From Tethya wilhelma (Eukaryota; Porifera; Demospongiae; Tethyida; Tethyidae), in the NCBI GenBank assembly GCA_964030475.1, contig CAXIPT010000003.1:11614667-11678666 (forward strand): DNA of 64,000 bases, in the 5' to 3' direction. Below, piece after piece: positions 1 to 11,138 of the stretch. The notes under the pieces were generated by a model. It searched no databases, was not told the DNA's origin, and saw nothing but the letters and a program-made list of their open reading frames with translations. Each line of letters starts with the position of its first letter. Position 1 is the first letter of the stretch. The position numbers were made by a program, and so were the translations under genes.

Positions 1-113
1 ACAATATCATACAATACCTTCTTTGTTGCTGTGTGTACATCCCTTTCTATTTGCAGCCCACCAACTTGAAGGGTGGCAAATCTAAGCAAGTGAGAGATGT
101 AGCCAGCATCCAT
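1..113 (+). other. Possible exon fragment before contig join
   Basis: A pyrimidine-rich stretch ending in TTTGCAG at about 55 is followed by an open frame up to the N at 114, reading PTNLKGGKSKQVRDVASIH. It could be the start of an exon cut off by the contig join. I do not recognise the peptide and cannot tell whether it belongs to UNC79 or to another gene. The exon reading is an inference from one acceptor-like site. Confidence 0.25.
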
Positions 114-114
114 N

Positions 115-162
<48 letters not shown>

Positions 163-165
163 CAG

Positions 166-1818
166 AGTTGTCCTAGCTCTCAGTAACGGTGAAGAAGGTA
201 TCAGCAAAGCTCAAGTGACCTCTTACATTCACAACATCTACAACCTCATCACAAAGAAGCTCATTTCCTACATGCCCAAGATCAAACAGTCCAAACGTGA
301 AATGGGAGTTCTCCTTCTTGACGTCCTCTGCTACGTCAACGCTCTCGATGAAGACTCGAGAGCAACGTTTCCAGAAGCCTTTGCCTCTTGCCTCTTGTAC
401 TTCCTTCCCAGCCCAGACTGGAAGGGAGCCTGTGATGAGATCATGAGCCGTCTTTGTCGCTACGTGCTCCCGACAAGTTTAGGTGAGCTTGATAAACCTG
501 TTTGACCAGTGTGTGTTAGCATTAAATTAACAAAATGGTCCAAAAAGTTGCTCATGGATCACGATCATTTCTGTCCCAGTTAAACTAATGGCTTCCTGGT
601 AGTCTGGGTCAAATGTTGAAGAGGCTATTTCTAATTTGTCCCATTAATAGTGCCTATCCCTATGCATGCACACACTTGCAGCTGATGCTCACACCCATCA
701 CAACATCGGCATGTGTACCTCCTCTACTCTCATGATGGTCTTGGAGGGAAGTGACGAACCAGAGCAGTACCTCCTCATAGCCAACACCCTCATGCAACTC
801 AAGAGAAACGTCTGCTCCGTAAGTTAGACCCATGTAGTACTAGTACCAATTTAAAGTCCATCTGGTTTGAGAATGCCACCGGAAGTGAAATAGTGAGATT
901 CATGTGATACTTTCGTATGGCACCAACTAGCTAACTTTTGACTGGTAAGGTGTAGGAAGCTGAAAAAGCAACCAAACGAACGGGGAAAACAAGCGCTTTC
1001 CAGTGGTGCTTGAAATTTTGAAATTGGTTGGATAATAAGAAAGTTATTGTACCGGCATTCTATCTCAAACCAGATACTTTAGTCTATAGACCCCTCCTAA
1101 GCTCTTATGTTTTACATGCACCTCAGAGCAAGACGAGACTCTCTTAGTAGCCTGGTTCCAGCTAACAATCTGAAATGGTGTCTCTGTGATACATACTTTA
1201 ATGTTCTTTGTTTGACTCTTACAGGATATAATGTCCGTGATTGCATTCGGTACGTCCAGCATACGTCACAAGGCACTCAATCTGTTGCTACACTACTGGC
1301 CCATTCCCATTCCAGACTTCCCACCACACACACTGACCACATCAAGAGGTGAGGATTTTATCCCTTAATTTCTGTTTCAGCATAGCTTCATTCCTGTATA
1401 TATGCTGTCACATTTGACCTTAACACTCTCTCCTTCCTTACCGTGAGTGTAAGGTCAAAGGTGAGAGCCTGAGAATAAGGCTAGTTTCAGTACACTGGAA
1501 TAATTTTTGATTTATTGTTTTGGTCTACTTTGCTTTAATTTAGAACTGAGTTCTCTAAATTGTGAAAATGCTAGCTGCCCACCCAATAATAGAGCTTCTG
1601 TGGTAAGTGAAGCATGTTTATTGGTGAATTTCACATGACTTATGCTTTCTGTCACATGACTAATTCTGCAGCTGTGTTTAGATGCACTGTGTTCAGCCCA
1701 GCATAAAGAGCATGGCTCTACAAAGCTGTGGATGATGTTGTGTTCAGACTGTCACAGAGCCATTCATGGGTAGGTAAAGGGTCGTCAGTTTAAAATCCTT
1801 AAAATGCACTTTTAACAG

Positions 1819-1889
<71 letters not shown>

Positions 1890-2782
1890 CACTTTCTCTC
1901 CATGCCAGTTCTTCACAAGGCTCTGGTCACTTGACTGTGCCTATTCCTGTAGCACTTGGTAAGTAATAATGTAACTTGTGTACATAAAGACTCAATTTAT
2001 TGACATTTTTAAAATTATATTTTTGGTATGTGTTTGTAGAAACTGTGAAAGGAAATTGTGAGTTTCAGTCGTGTCCTGGGAGAGATCGTCCTGCAGAGGT
2101 GACCTGCTATGATGCCAGCTGCATTCAGCAGGTCAAAGGTGACCAGCGTGGCCACCAGCAGCCTGTTAGAATGTGTGTCGATTGCCACAAGAAGAAGCAC
2201 AGAGATGTCAGTGACCCAAGACACATCTTTCAAGGTACTGTGAGAGGAGGAATCTTGTTCAAAGAGAGTCAATAGATCTATGCTTTGTCTAGCCTCGTTC
2301 CCAAGCTCCTCCTTTTTTTCAAGGAAAATGTTTGCAAAGGAGGAACCTGGGAATAAGCAAGGCTATGCATTGAGGCATACCATATAGCCAGAAATATTGA
2401 CGGTCAAAAAATTTGACTGTTTGCTCTGTAGAATGTAAAATAAAGTATTGACAAATTAATTTGTAAGCACAAGAATAATTTTGAGCCATAACTATATTGT
2501 ATACCCGTACACATGTCCCACACAGTTGGTCCACCCGACCCCTGGTCGACAGAGAACCTAGCCAGTGCCTCTATGATGCTCGAGACGGTGTCCAAGCTCT
2601 TGGAGATCCTCCCGGAGCGGTCCAGGACGAAGGATGCCCAACAAGCCTCCCGTCTCACAGCTCCCCGGATGTCCACTCCTCATCATGTGACGTTTCGTCC
2701 CAATGCTCAGCTTGACGTGGGTATCAGCCGGGAGGGAATGTGGCTTCTCTCTCATTACTGCACCCCAACAACCACAGTCAGA
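166..2782 (+). CDS. UNC79: UNC79 homologue, N-terminal third (copy on inverted contig)
   Basis: UNC79 is a large HEAT-like scaffold that, with UNC80, supports the NALCN sodium leak channel at the plasma membrane. Exons with consensus borders lie at about 166-482, 682-818, 1225-1348, 1544-1602, 1672-1770, 1909-1960, 2040-2235 and 2523-2782, and phases join cleanly. Translation gives motifs that align with vertebrate UNC79: CTSSTLMMVLEGSDEP, DIMSVIAFGTSSIRHKA, LLLHYWPIPIP, and a cysteine-rich block (NCENASCP, MLCSDCHRAIH, CEFQSCPGRD, VTCYDASC, MCVDCHKKKH). Vertebrate UNC79 has the matching Cys-rich segment after its LFHYWP motif. No later exons are seen before the N at 3651, so the copy is partial. 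Exons up to 1559 repeat in inverse orientation at 3652-5095. Identity is confident; completeness is not. Confidence 0.85.
2290..2363. mobile_element. Short foldback element, TAGCCTCGTTCCC family (copy 1)
   Basis: An imperfect hairpin of about 75 bp runs from TAGCCTCGTTCCCAAGCTCC to an inverted GGAACCTGGGAATAAG...GGCTA end. Two further copies lie at 12796-12872 and 43028-43107, all in introns or intergenic DNA. It is a MITE-like repeat with no coding capacity. Confidence 0.6.
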
Positions 2783-3650
2783 GTAAGTATAGTGTACATG
2801 TCATACTGGAAAAGTATACATGAGTGTGTGATTATGACAGCTAAAAAGTTTTACAACTTTTTAACTACTATATGCCAATAATATTATGGTATGCACAGGG
2901 ATAAAATATAAGTAGCTAGTTGTTCTGCTATAATAGTTTTTTTTGTCTAATGGTACAATTTAATATTATGCAAAATTATTGATGTTGCTTCAAGCAATAA
3001 TTTAATGCTGTCAATCATCCAGACAGAATTAATCTACTCATGAAAGCAGCTGTTACTGCTAAACATGATTTCACCTTTTGTTTTATAACATTTAAAGCAA
3101 GAATTAATGTCTATGCCATGGAAATCACATGCGTGCAACCACACACTCTTATTCTGTACATTCCGAGACCACTTCTATGGAATGACTGCAGACAGTGGTT
3201 TAGCTGTGAGGCAGCTGCCATGTGTTTCTCTCTGCCACCTCAAAGGCAGGTGGTAACCATGGTTAAGCATGTGATCAACACAGTAAGGAAGTTTGGAAGA
3301 GCTAATAGCATTTTACATGAATGTACATCTAATACTGCTCATGTAAAGGCCCTGAAAATCCAATATTCTTGCATGTGTACACATATTATAGCTATATACA
3401 TGTACATACTGACCCAGCCCAGTATTTGCTGGAGTGTGGATCTGAGTTTTATGTGTTTGGCAACTTTCAGCAGCTTTATTGCAGTTGCACGATCCACAGA
3501 GGTTTGTTGAGAGATGGATAAGAGAGATAGTGTATCAGTGTTCTTAGTATTAACAAGTATAATAAAAATTTAATAAAAATGAGAAGTGTAGGAATGGGCA
3601 GTGCGGTAAAAAGCAATGAAACAAGGCAAGTCTCTGAATTTCGGCACATN
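2783..3650. other. UNC79 intron sequence, no gene seen
   Basis: This stretch follows the donor at 2783 and holds no convincing exon. Open frames here are low in coding character. Its last ~95 bases resemble half of a foldback element seen whole at 41152-41226 and stop at the N, at what would be the hairpin centre. Confidence 0.5.
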
Positions 3651-3651
3651 T

Positions 3652-5045
3652 TTAGAGAACTCAGTTCTAAATTAAAGCAAAGTAGACCAAAACAATAAAT
3701 CAAAAATTATTCCAGTGTACTGAAACTAGCCTTATTCTCAGGCTCTCACCTTTGACCTTACACTCACGGTAAGGAAGGAGAGAGTGTTAAGGTCAAATGT
3801 GACAGCATATATACAGGAATGAAGCTATGCTGAAACAGAAATTAAGGGATAAAATCCTCACCTCTTGATGTGGTCAGTGTGTGTGGTGGGAAGTCTGGAA
3901 TGGGAATGGGCCAGTAGTGTAGCAACAGATTGAGTGCCTTGTGACGTATGCTGGACGTACCGAATGCAATCACGGACATTATATCCTGTAAGAGTCAAAC
4001 AAAGAACATTAAAGTATGTATCACAGAGACACCATTTCAGATTGTTAGCTGGAACCAGGCTACTAAGAGAGTCTCGTCTTGCTCTGAGGTGCATGTAAAA
4101 CATAAGAGCTTAGGAGGGGTCTATAGACTAAAGTATCTGGTTTGAGATAGAATGCCGGTACAATAACTTTCTTATTATCCAACCAATTTCAAAATTTCAA
4201 GCACCACTGGAAAGCGCTTGTTTTCCCCGTTCGTTTGGTTGCTTTTTCAGCTTCCTACACCTTACCAGTCAAAAGTTAGCTAGTTGGTGCCATACGAAAG
4301 TATCACATGAATCTCACTATTTCACTTCCGGTGGCATTCTCAAACCAGATGGACTTTAAATTGGTACTAGTACTACATGGGTCTAACTTACGGAGCAGAC
4401 GTTTCTCTTGAGTTGCATGAGGGTGTTGGCTATGAGGAGGTACTGCTCTGGTTCGTCACTTCCCTCCAAGACCATCATGAGAGTAGAGGAGGTACACATG
4501 CCGATGTTGTGATGGGTGTGAGCATCAGCTGCAAGTGTGTGCATGCATAGGGATAGGCACTATTAATGGGACAAATTAGAAATAGCCTCTTCAACATTTG
4601 ACCCAGACTACCAGGAAGCCATTAGTTTAACTGGGACAGAAATGATCGTGATCCATGAGCAACTTTTTGGACCATTTTGTTAATTTAATGCTAACACACA
4701 CTGGTCAAACAGGTTTATCAAGCTCACCTAAACTTGTCGGGAGCACGTAGCGACAAAGACGGCTCATGATCTCATCACAGGCTCCCTTCCAGTCTGGGCT
4801 GGGAAGGAAGTACAAGAGGCAAGAGGCAAAGGCTTCTGGAAACGTTGCTCTCGAGTCTTCATCGAGAGCGTTGACGTAGCAGAGGACGTCAAGAAGGAGA
4901 ACTCCCATTTCACGTTTGGACTGTTTGATCTTGGGCATGTAGGAAATGAGCTTCTTTGTGATGAGGTTGTAGATGTTGTGAATGTAAGAGGTCACTTGAG
5001 CTTTGCTGATACCTTCTTCACCGTTACTGAGAGCTAGGACAACTC

Positions 5046-5107
<62 letters not shown>

Positions 5108-5570
5108 CTAAGTCTTTTTATCACCACAATATCAGAGGGATCTCATAAACAGTGAGTAAGTTCATATCATAACAACACCACAAGTGAAGTATGCTATTAT
5201 AGTCGTTAACAATTCTTCATTGTTTAACAAGACCCCAAGTGCTCTAAATATGGAACAATTACCACATTTAACTGATCGATTGATACTCAACTGTTCAAGC
5301 ACGTCCTTAATCTCACTGAGGGGTTGCAGGAAGCTTTCTCCATTAGAAGTCTCCTGTGCAATGTACACCTTCATCAGTGTGTCTAGGTAGCCAAACAAGT
5401 GGTCAAAACAAACACAATGGTTTTGATAAGGTTTCCTCCTAAAACTGTCGCATTTTTAATCACTTACTGAGAGCCTCGAGATTCTTCAGCTGTTCTGTTG
5501 AGCTCCTTGATCTTGCTCTGGGAAAGGGAGCCGCCTGTAAGGTGTATTCGCGCTTCCCTCTGGCCGCCAT
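3652..5570 (-). CDS. UNC79: UNC79 homologue, 5' exons (partial, runs into N)
   Basis: This is the true 5' end of the UNC79 gene on the minus strand. I place the start at the ATG at 5570 (MAARGKREYTLQ). Exon 1 is 5468-5570. Exon 2 starts at 5382 (NTLMKVYIAQETSNGESF) and ends near 5270, with a donor I could not fix. The following exons at 4728-5044, 4392-4528, 3862-3985 and 3652-3666 (cut by the N) are the reverse complement of the plus-strand exons, with the two coordinates summing to 5210. Exon 3 is preceded by a (CT)n tract on the sense strand. The start lies about 215 bp from the divergent gene at 5787, so the two may share a promoter. The protein should continue through the exons now placed at 1560-2782 if that contig is inverted. 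Confidence 0.8.
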
Positions 5571-5786
5571 TCCACTCTCTTTAGGTGACTGAAATAGCTG
5601 ATAGCCTGTACGGAATTTGACCTCGTATGTTGGTATATTCATTTCGATTTTTCCTAACGGAGAACTGCCAATTCGCATTCGCTTAATTAGAGCAATCCAC
5701 GCGCGCACTCACCCACCACTTGCACTTTCGTGGATTCCTTGTTACCATGGCAACACGAGCACAAAGATAATAAACTTTCAGTGAAG

Positions 5787-8082
5787 ATGGTTGATGTCTC
5801 GAGGCGCTCCAATTTCTTGCCCATCTTGAAAGACTACCACTCAAGCATCAGACTGGAGGGCGATGGAACATCACTGCGGCCTCACCAGTGGCAGGCAACT
5901 GCAGGTATACGACAGCTCATGGCAAAACAGACAAGACACCAAATACATGCCACTCAAGGAGGAGATCAACCGTCAATGCAGCAACATAAGAAAGTTAGGG
6001 GAAGAATCGTACATAAAGATGATCGCTCTAAAGCAGCTACGATCTCAGTCGATGGGTTCAGGAAACAATACGAGATGGAGATTCGAAGGAAAAAGAACAA
6101 GGTAAGTATGATCCCGTCACAGATAGTCAGTGCATATTATGATCAGTCAGTGTAGCTTTCATGGTTACTATCCATTCTCTTTCCCTAGCGACTGGAGAAT
6201 GTGCTGAGGACTTGGGATGCCTCTCTGCAGTGGGACAGGGACCAAAAGTACCACACCCTCCAGCAGAGAGTCCGCATCCAACGAGAACTGATTGCCAAGA
6301 ACAATCAACTTTCAGATGAGCTCAGAAAGAAATCAGAAGAGGACTATGTTGAAGTATGTCACAAAACTAGCAACCTAAAGTACACAGTTTGGTTTGATTT
6401 TATTGCAATATATGTCTTGCATTGACAACAGAGTCTTCAGTCAAGAAGAAAGGCTCAGAAAGAAATGGCGGAAGCAATGAGAGCTCATATTATCCGAGAT
6501 AGACTAGCTAAGCAATAAGTGGTGTTAATGATGAATTTCTTTGTTGTCACACTGCCATATAATTTACACACTGTCATCAAGACACAACTGATGATGCAAC
6601 ATTATGCCTGGAATGCTATTTTGAAACTTTATTCCCACACAGTTGAACAGCATAAGAAAAAGATTGCAGAAAAGTTGAAGGAGATTTCACGAGCAGGTAC
6701 AGCTCAAGATGTGAAACAAGACACAGAGATTCCTAAAGATTCATCCACCTCACGGCCACTATCAAGGAAGAAACTCACCAATGATGAGCAAACAATGTTC
6801 AGTGATGTAATGTCGACATCATCAGAAGACAACGAACGGACAGCTTCACCTCTGACACAAATACTAGGAGGTAAAATACCTCATATCACTGACATACACT
6901 CGATCAACTAACTTATTCCGATCTCATTTTGAAATCTATTTTCTGCAGAACCTGAAGGCAATGTTGCCTCTTCCATAGGAGATATCTGGGGGGAGCAGAG
7001 AGCTGAAACCATCAAGAGGTTGCAACCAATAGTGAGGTACTCACAACACTTGAAAAAAGTGGCCAGTCCTTCAGTGAAGCAATTCTTGGACATCTACGAG
7101 CAGCCAACTCCTGTGGATAAGTTCACTGGAAAGGTATGATGGGTGGGTGCATGTCAGGATGTTTTTCCCTAGCCAATAAACACTACTAAATGTGTTGATA
7201 TAACACTAACTAAACTGTATATAACTATATAAAACATAGCAGCCATGTCTAAGCTGTTAGCATGACTATGACTTGAGTTCTATGCTAGATAAAATGTGTG
7301 CTTGTATCAAAATTATGTACAATATTATTACATATACATGCAAACAGCCAATCCCACTTGGACAGATCTTGGAAGACATCTCTCAAATGACCTTATCCAG
7401 TGGCCATCACACCACCATGATCAATGCCGTGCAAGTCCTCTTGAACCAGACAGAAATGAAGGCAAACTTGATGCTAAATAGGAGAGACCCCTATAATCAC
7501 TTTGACCCATCAACACGCTGCAATGAAGGCTGGTTTGTTCTAGACTCTGATCAAGAAGCAGAGAAACAACTCCAGGAAGAAGACCAACAGTCTCCAGAGG
7601 TTGTTCCTGCATCATCTCCAGAGCCAGCTATCACAGAGCAGTCTACCCAAAAGCAGAAGACTCGAACTAGGATGGAGTCAGTGAAGAAACACCTGCCAAC
7701 TTATCTCACTCCAATGGGGGACCTTGTATCAGGCTCACTGGAGGAGTTTGGTGACTACTATGTTGGATGTGGTCCGAGCAAAACAAAAGTGTCGACAAAT
7801 CAAGACTCTGTCTTTCTCACAGACTTGAAAGTGGAAGAAAGTGAAGAACAAGATATGGTGCCTGGAAGAACGGGTTCTGGTGTTGTCAAGATCAAGTCCA
7901 ACACGCCAACAAAACTTGCTCAGTCAAGATGGCAGCCTCTGTCAACCAATGCTCTTGCAGACTATAGGCATGTAATGGAATTACCTGTCAAAGGTTTGGG
8001 ACATTTAGCACACGGACAGTATAAAGTGTGGAAGCCAAATTCATCGTGCATAGGGGGAGAAGATGATCGTGAATCAGATTAA
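5787..8082 (+). CDS. Unrecognised coiled-coil protein gene (possibly two genes)
   Basis: Not recognised. I chose the ATG at 5787 (MVDVSRRSNFLPILKDYHSS) because it is the first in frame with a long open exon. Exon 1 is 5787-6101. Exon 2, about 6189-6354, is charged and helical (LRTWDASLQWDRDQKY). Exon 3, about 6431-6518, reads into a TAA at 6516-6518. Further coding exons follow at about 6644-6870 (EQHKKKIAEKLKEISRAG), 6947-7133 (IWGEQRAETIKRLQPIVRY) and 7346-8082 (a Ser/Glu-rich tail ending ...GGEDDRESD). Either exon 3 uses a non-consensus donor before its stop, or a second gene begins after 6518. AATAAA overlaps the final stop. Part of exon 1 reads better in another frame (see findings). Coiled-coil character suggests a cytoskeletal or ciliary protein, but that is only a guess. 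Confidence 0.55.
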
Positions 8083-8427
8083 ATAAATGTGCAACTAGAA
8101 CATTGAATCACCATAAATTAATAACTAACTTTAATGACACTATTTTTGGCAAGGAAATAATTCATCATCTCAAGTTTCACAAAAATTATTATTATCATTA
8201 TTATTATTACCAAGTACAACATGTGGATAAAAACAACCATAAATTATAGCTCAGCTGATCACATGATAGATAGCTATGTATGAAGGAATTAATTGTAAGA
8301 ATTAAGTTATAAAGCTGATTCTGAGATCACAGCTAGGACCAAGTAATGTACATTATGCTCACTGTCATCAGTTGGTCTTCAGGAGTACCAGTATGAGCTA
8401 GCACAATCACATCTCTCAAGTGATGAT
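8083..8427. other. Intergenic, AT-rich
   Basis: This is the 3' space between two convergent genes. It contains a short ATT microsatellite near 8185-8215 and a copy of TAGCTCAGCTGATCACATG at about 8249, a motif that recurs in the promoter on the other side of ZCRB1. No gene is seen. Confidence 0.5.
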
Positions 8428-9310
8428 CTAGTCACTGGCGTCTTCATCGCTGAAATAAGAATCTGGCTTTATCGTCTTTCTTCTTCCAAACTCATCCAAA
8501 TGAGGTCGACTGGAAGAGGCACCATCCACACCACTCGACCTAACATCTCTCTCCCTCATCTCTTGACACAACCTAGAGTTCACAAGGAAGTTAACAAGCC
8601 CATGAATTAGGTTTAAGGTGTGATAAGTGGATATGGAGCACATAATTCACATCATGCTGTGTTTCCAACGTACCTTATAGCTTCTCCAAGAGACAAATCA
8701 TCTTCTTCGACTTCTTCCTCCTCCTCTTCATCACCATCATCGTAGTGAGAGCTACCACCAGTTGCTCCAGCAGCACCTTTATCTCCATCCTTCTTCTTCA
8801 TCTTCTTTTGTTTCTTAGCCGGCTGTTCACGATCCCCGAGAGCGTTCTTGGGACAATTGTAACTCAAATGGCCACTCTCCCCGCACTCGTAGCACCTTGT
8901 CTTGTCCTTGTAGTAGCGTCGCTTAATAAACTCCGTGGTTCTTCCATTGTCATTGGCTATCGTACACTTCAGAGTTCTCCCAAAGAGCTCCTTGCGATTC
9001 AGCGCTTGGACAGCTTTGAATGCCGACTGTCGATCGACAAAGAGTACAAAAGCTACACCTTTGCTCTCACGGCTTATTTTATCCTTCATGACAGTCACTC
9101 TGGCTATCTTACCATACTTCTCGAATATCTGTAAAGAAAACAAGAAAAGTTATTATAATTAAAGCGCACCATTATCAAGGCTTTCATAATTTTTTTGCTT
9201 ACTTCATGCTTATGAACGAGCCTTACCTTGTGTATATCATTATTAGTAAGATCATAAGGAAGATTTCCCACATAAACAGTGCTCCTGCTTGGCGCTAAGC
9301 CTCCACTCAT
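8428..9310 (-). CDS. ZCRB1: ZCRB1, U11/U12-31K minor-spliceosome protein
   Basis: ZCRB1 is a component of the U11/U12 di-snRNP, which recognises U12-type introns in the nucleus. Exons are 9227-9310, 8674-9128 and 8428-8572. The start [20 protein letters not shown] matches the conserved N-terminus of the family almost residue for residue. An RRM follows, with RNP2-like VYVGNL and RNP1-like KGVAFVLF. Next comes one CCHC zinc knuckle, [16 protein letters not shown], then a Lys-rich and acidic linker. The C-terminal [10 protein letters not shown] resembles the human tail. The length of about 225 residues fits the family. An in-frame GTG lies just upstream but the ATG at 9310 is the natural start. 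Its presence implies the organism keeps a minor spliceosome. Confidence 0.93.
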
Positions 9311-9443
9311 CACTCCAGATACCCAAGGTCGTCAAATATAGTTGCAAGTATTTGAACTTTGATCTTTTACAATAGAGCGGGAAAATTATAATAGCTCAGC
9401 TGATCACATGTACATGAGCATAAAAATTATAAATAGTGCTGAA
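9311..9443. promoter_or_regulatory. Compact bidirectional promoter, ZCRB1 / AT-hook gene
   Basis: Only about 130 bp separate the divergent start codons at 9310 and 9444. The stretch contains TAGCTCAGCTGATCACATG, with an E-box-like CACATG, shared with a site downstream of ZCRB1 near 8249. No TATA box is evident in the middle. Bidirectional use is inferred from spacing alone. Confidence 0.5.
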
Positions 9444-11138
9444 ATGGCGTTCGATCCAAGGGAGTCCGTCAGACAGGAGGAAGAAATCTTTGAAAGAAAC
9501 ATCCTCAAGAACAGTAGAAAGTTTCGCGGAGTTTTTAAAACACTCTTTCGCAAGGTACACATCAAAATGACTAGCCAGACTGCACTTTGAACTTCTCACA
9601 ATAAATTTGTTTGTGCACACCTTCAGTATTCTAGAGATTTTGCTGAAGACGAACACGGAGGAGCTGTGGTAGAAGATGACAGAGATATCGATCGCCTATT
9701 GAATGATGGTATGTCTATTTGACACACACACACACACACACTACTTTTTGCTATCTCATTCCATCATGTCTGTATCTCTTCCTTCGTGAATTCAGGTGAC
9801 ACCATCGATCTCCGTGCAACCCACGAGGAATTGAGTAGTGAGAACGAGTATTCTGAAGGGCACGAAGAAAGAGAAGCAGCTCTACTCCACGAAAGGGTTG
9901 TCAAGATCAAACAGGAGATAAACTGGGACGAGAAGGAGCAGCAACACCAGGAGAAACAAAAGATGAAAGCTCTTCTCCGAAATCAAGACTCGGACGATTC
10001 AGACGAGAATGAGAGAGGCGCCCCTCCACCACCTCGTAATAAGAGGGGCAGACCTCGTAAGAGAAGCTCCTCTCAGAGAGAAGATGTTTCAACCAATGAT
10101 GCTTCACCCACATTTGGCACAAATATAGCCACACCCCCACCTCGTAATAGAAGGGGCAGACCTTCTAAGAAGAATCCAGCTCCAAGTCAGAGTGAAGATG
10201 TATCAAACAGTGACTGTTTTCCCCTGAGCTTCTCAACTGACGATCTCAACTCGACAAACTGTTGCTATGACACTCTCGAAGACAGCAGCCTATATTATTT
10301 GTCTGGAGTGGCTTCTCCACCAACGGAATTTTCCAAAAGTTCCCCCGAGCACTTGTCAACAAGTCCCACGATGGTTGCAAGTGAAGGTCAAACAGAGGTC
10401 AAATCTCCGAGTGATTTTTCAGAGGGAGGAAAAGATTCAGATCTTACAAGAAAAGAGAGACCAGGGGACAGTGATATGTCCACACCTGTAAGAGGTCTCT
10501 ATGATGAGCTGCTGAGTGGATATGAGACTAACTTCGGAGGAGAAGAGCAGCATGACATTATATCTGTGTCCAGCCAAGAGGAGGTAGAGAACCTTAAAAC
10601 CATTGCAGACGCAGCCACTCCTGGGGAAATATGTCTTCATGGCGTGCCAAATGAAGAAAGAGAAGTGGACTCTTCACAACCGATTGCTCCTGAATGTCCC
10701 CATGCCAAGCCTAGCTTCTGTGCTCATTGCTCATGTCCTCGACAACACATGTCCGTCTCGCCTCACCACCTCCAAGGAGGTCAAAGTTCATTTCACCAAG
10801 CTCACAACAGCACGCCAACTACTGCCACACCCCCTTCCCACTGGGCTCCTTCTTATGGTCTAGACTACTCTTCTCCCAGCCGTGGGTACGACTGGCAGCA
10901 GTACCAAAGAGGAAGCGTAAGAAGTCCTGATTTTCCTGCAATGATGAACAATGCTCCAAAAACGACCCACTATTATCACTGTAGTGATGATGTTACTGCC
11001 ACTTATCGTCGATCTACTTGCAGTGTTTGTGATAATGTCAATGTTACTTCCTCAACGCCAAGAAGCAAGAAACGACCGCTGAGTGACAGTGAACGTGAAG
11101 AAGAAACGTTTTCTGGAACCAAGAGAACTCGTACATGA
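9444..11138 (+). CDS. AT-hook nuclear protein, function unknown
   Basis: A protein of about 511 residues encoded by exons 9444-9554, 9627-9708 and 9796-11138, with clean phases. The start MAFDPRESVRQEEEIFERN is chosen because it is the first ATG in frame with the spliced product. Two AT-hook-like motifs are visible, NKRGRPRKR and NRRGRPSKK, each with the RGRP core that binds AT-rich minor groove. VKIKQEINWDE holds a consensus sumoylation site (IKQE). The rest is Ser/Pro/Glu-rich and probably disordered. Clustered Cys/His near the C-terminus (CPHAKPSFCAHCSCP, CSVCDNVN) might bind metal but matches no finger I know. The tail KKRPLSDSE and TKRTRT looks like a nuclear localisation signal. A DNA-binding role is inferred from the hooks. 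No orthologue is recognised. Confidence 0.7.

Larger units (their letters stand above)
115..5095. repeat. 1.44-kb inverted duplication bounded by single N's
   Basis: Positions 115-1559 are the near-perfect reverse complement of 3652-5095, including introns. The outer edge of the left arm abuts the N at 114, and the inner edge of the right arm abuts the N at 3651. The exact coincidence with contig joins suggests an overlapping allelic contig placed in the wrong orientation, rather than a biological palindrome. Confidence 0.85.

Noticed and set aside
1822..1885. Open frames through (CT)n, (CA)n or (AG)n tracts across the window
   Set aside because: They are poly-Leu/Ser, Thr/His or Arg/Glu readings of microsatellites next to splice sites, not genes.
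3040..3510. 156-codon frame on the plus strand
   Set aside because: No family resemblance, and it lies in UNC79 intron sequence with no supporting splice context.
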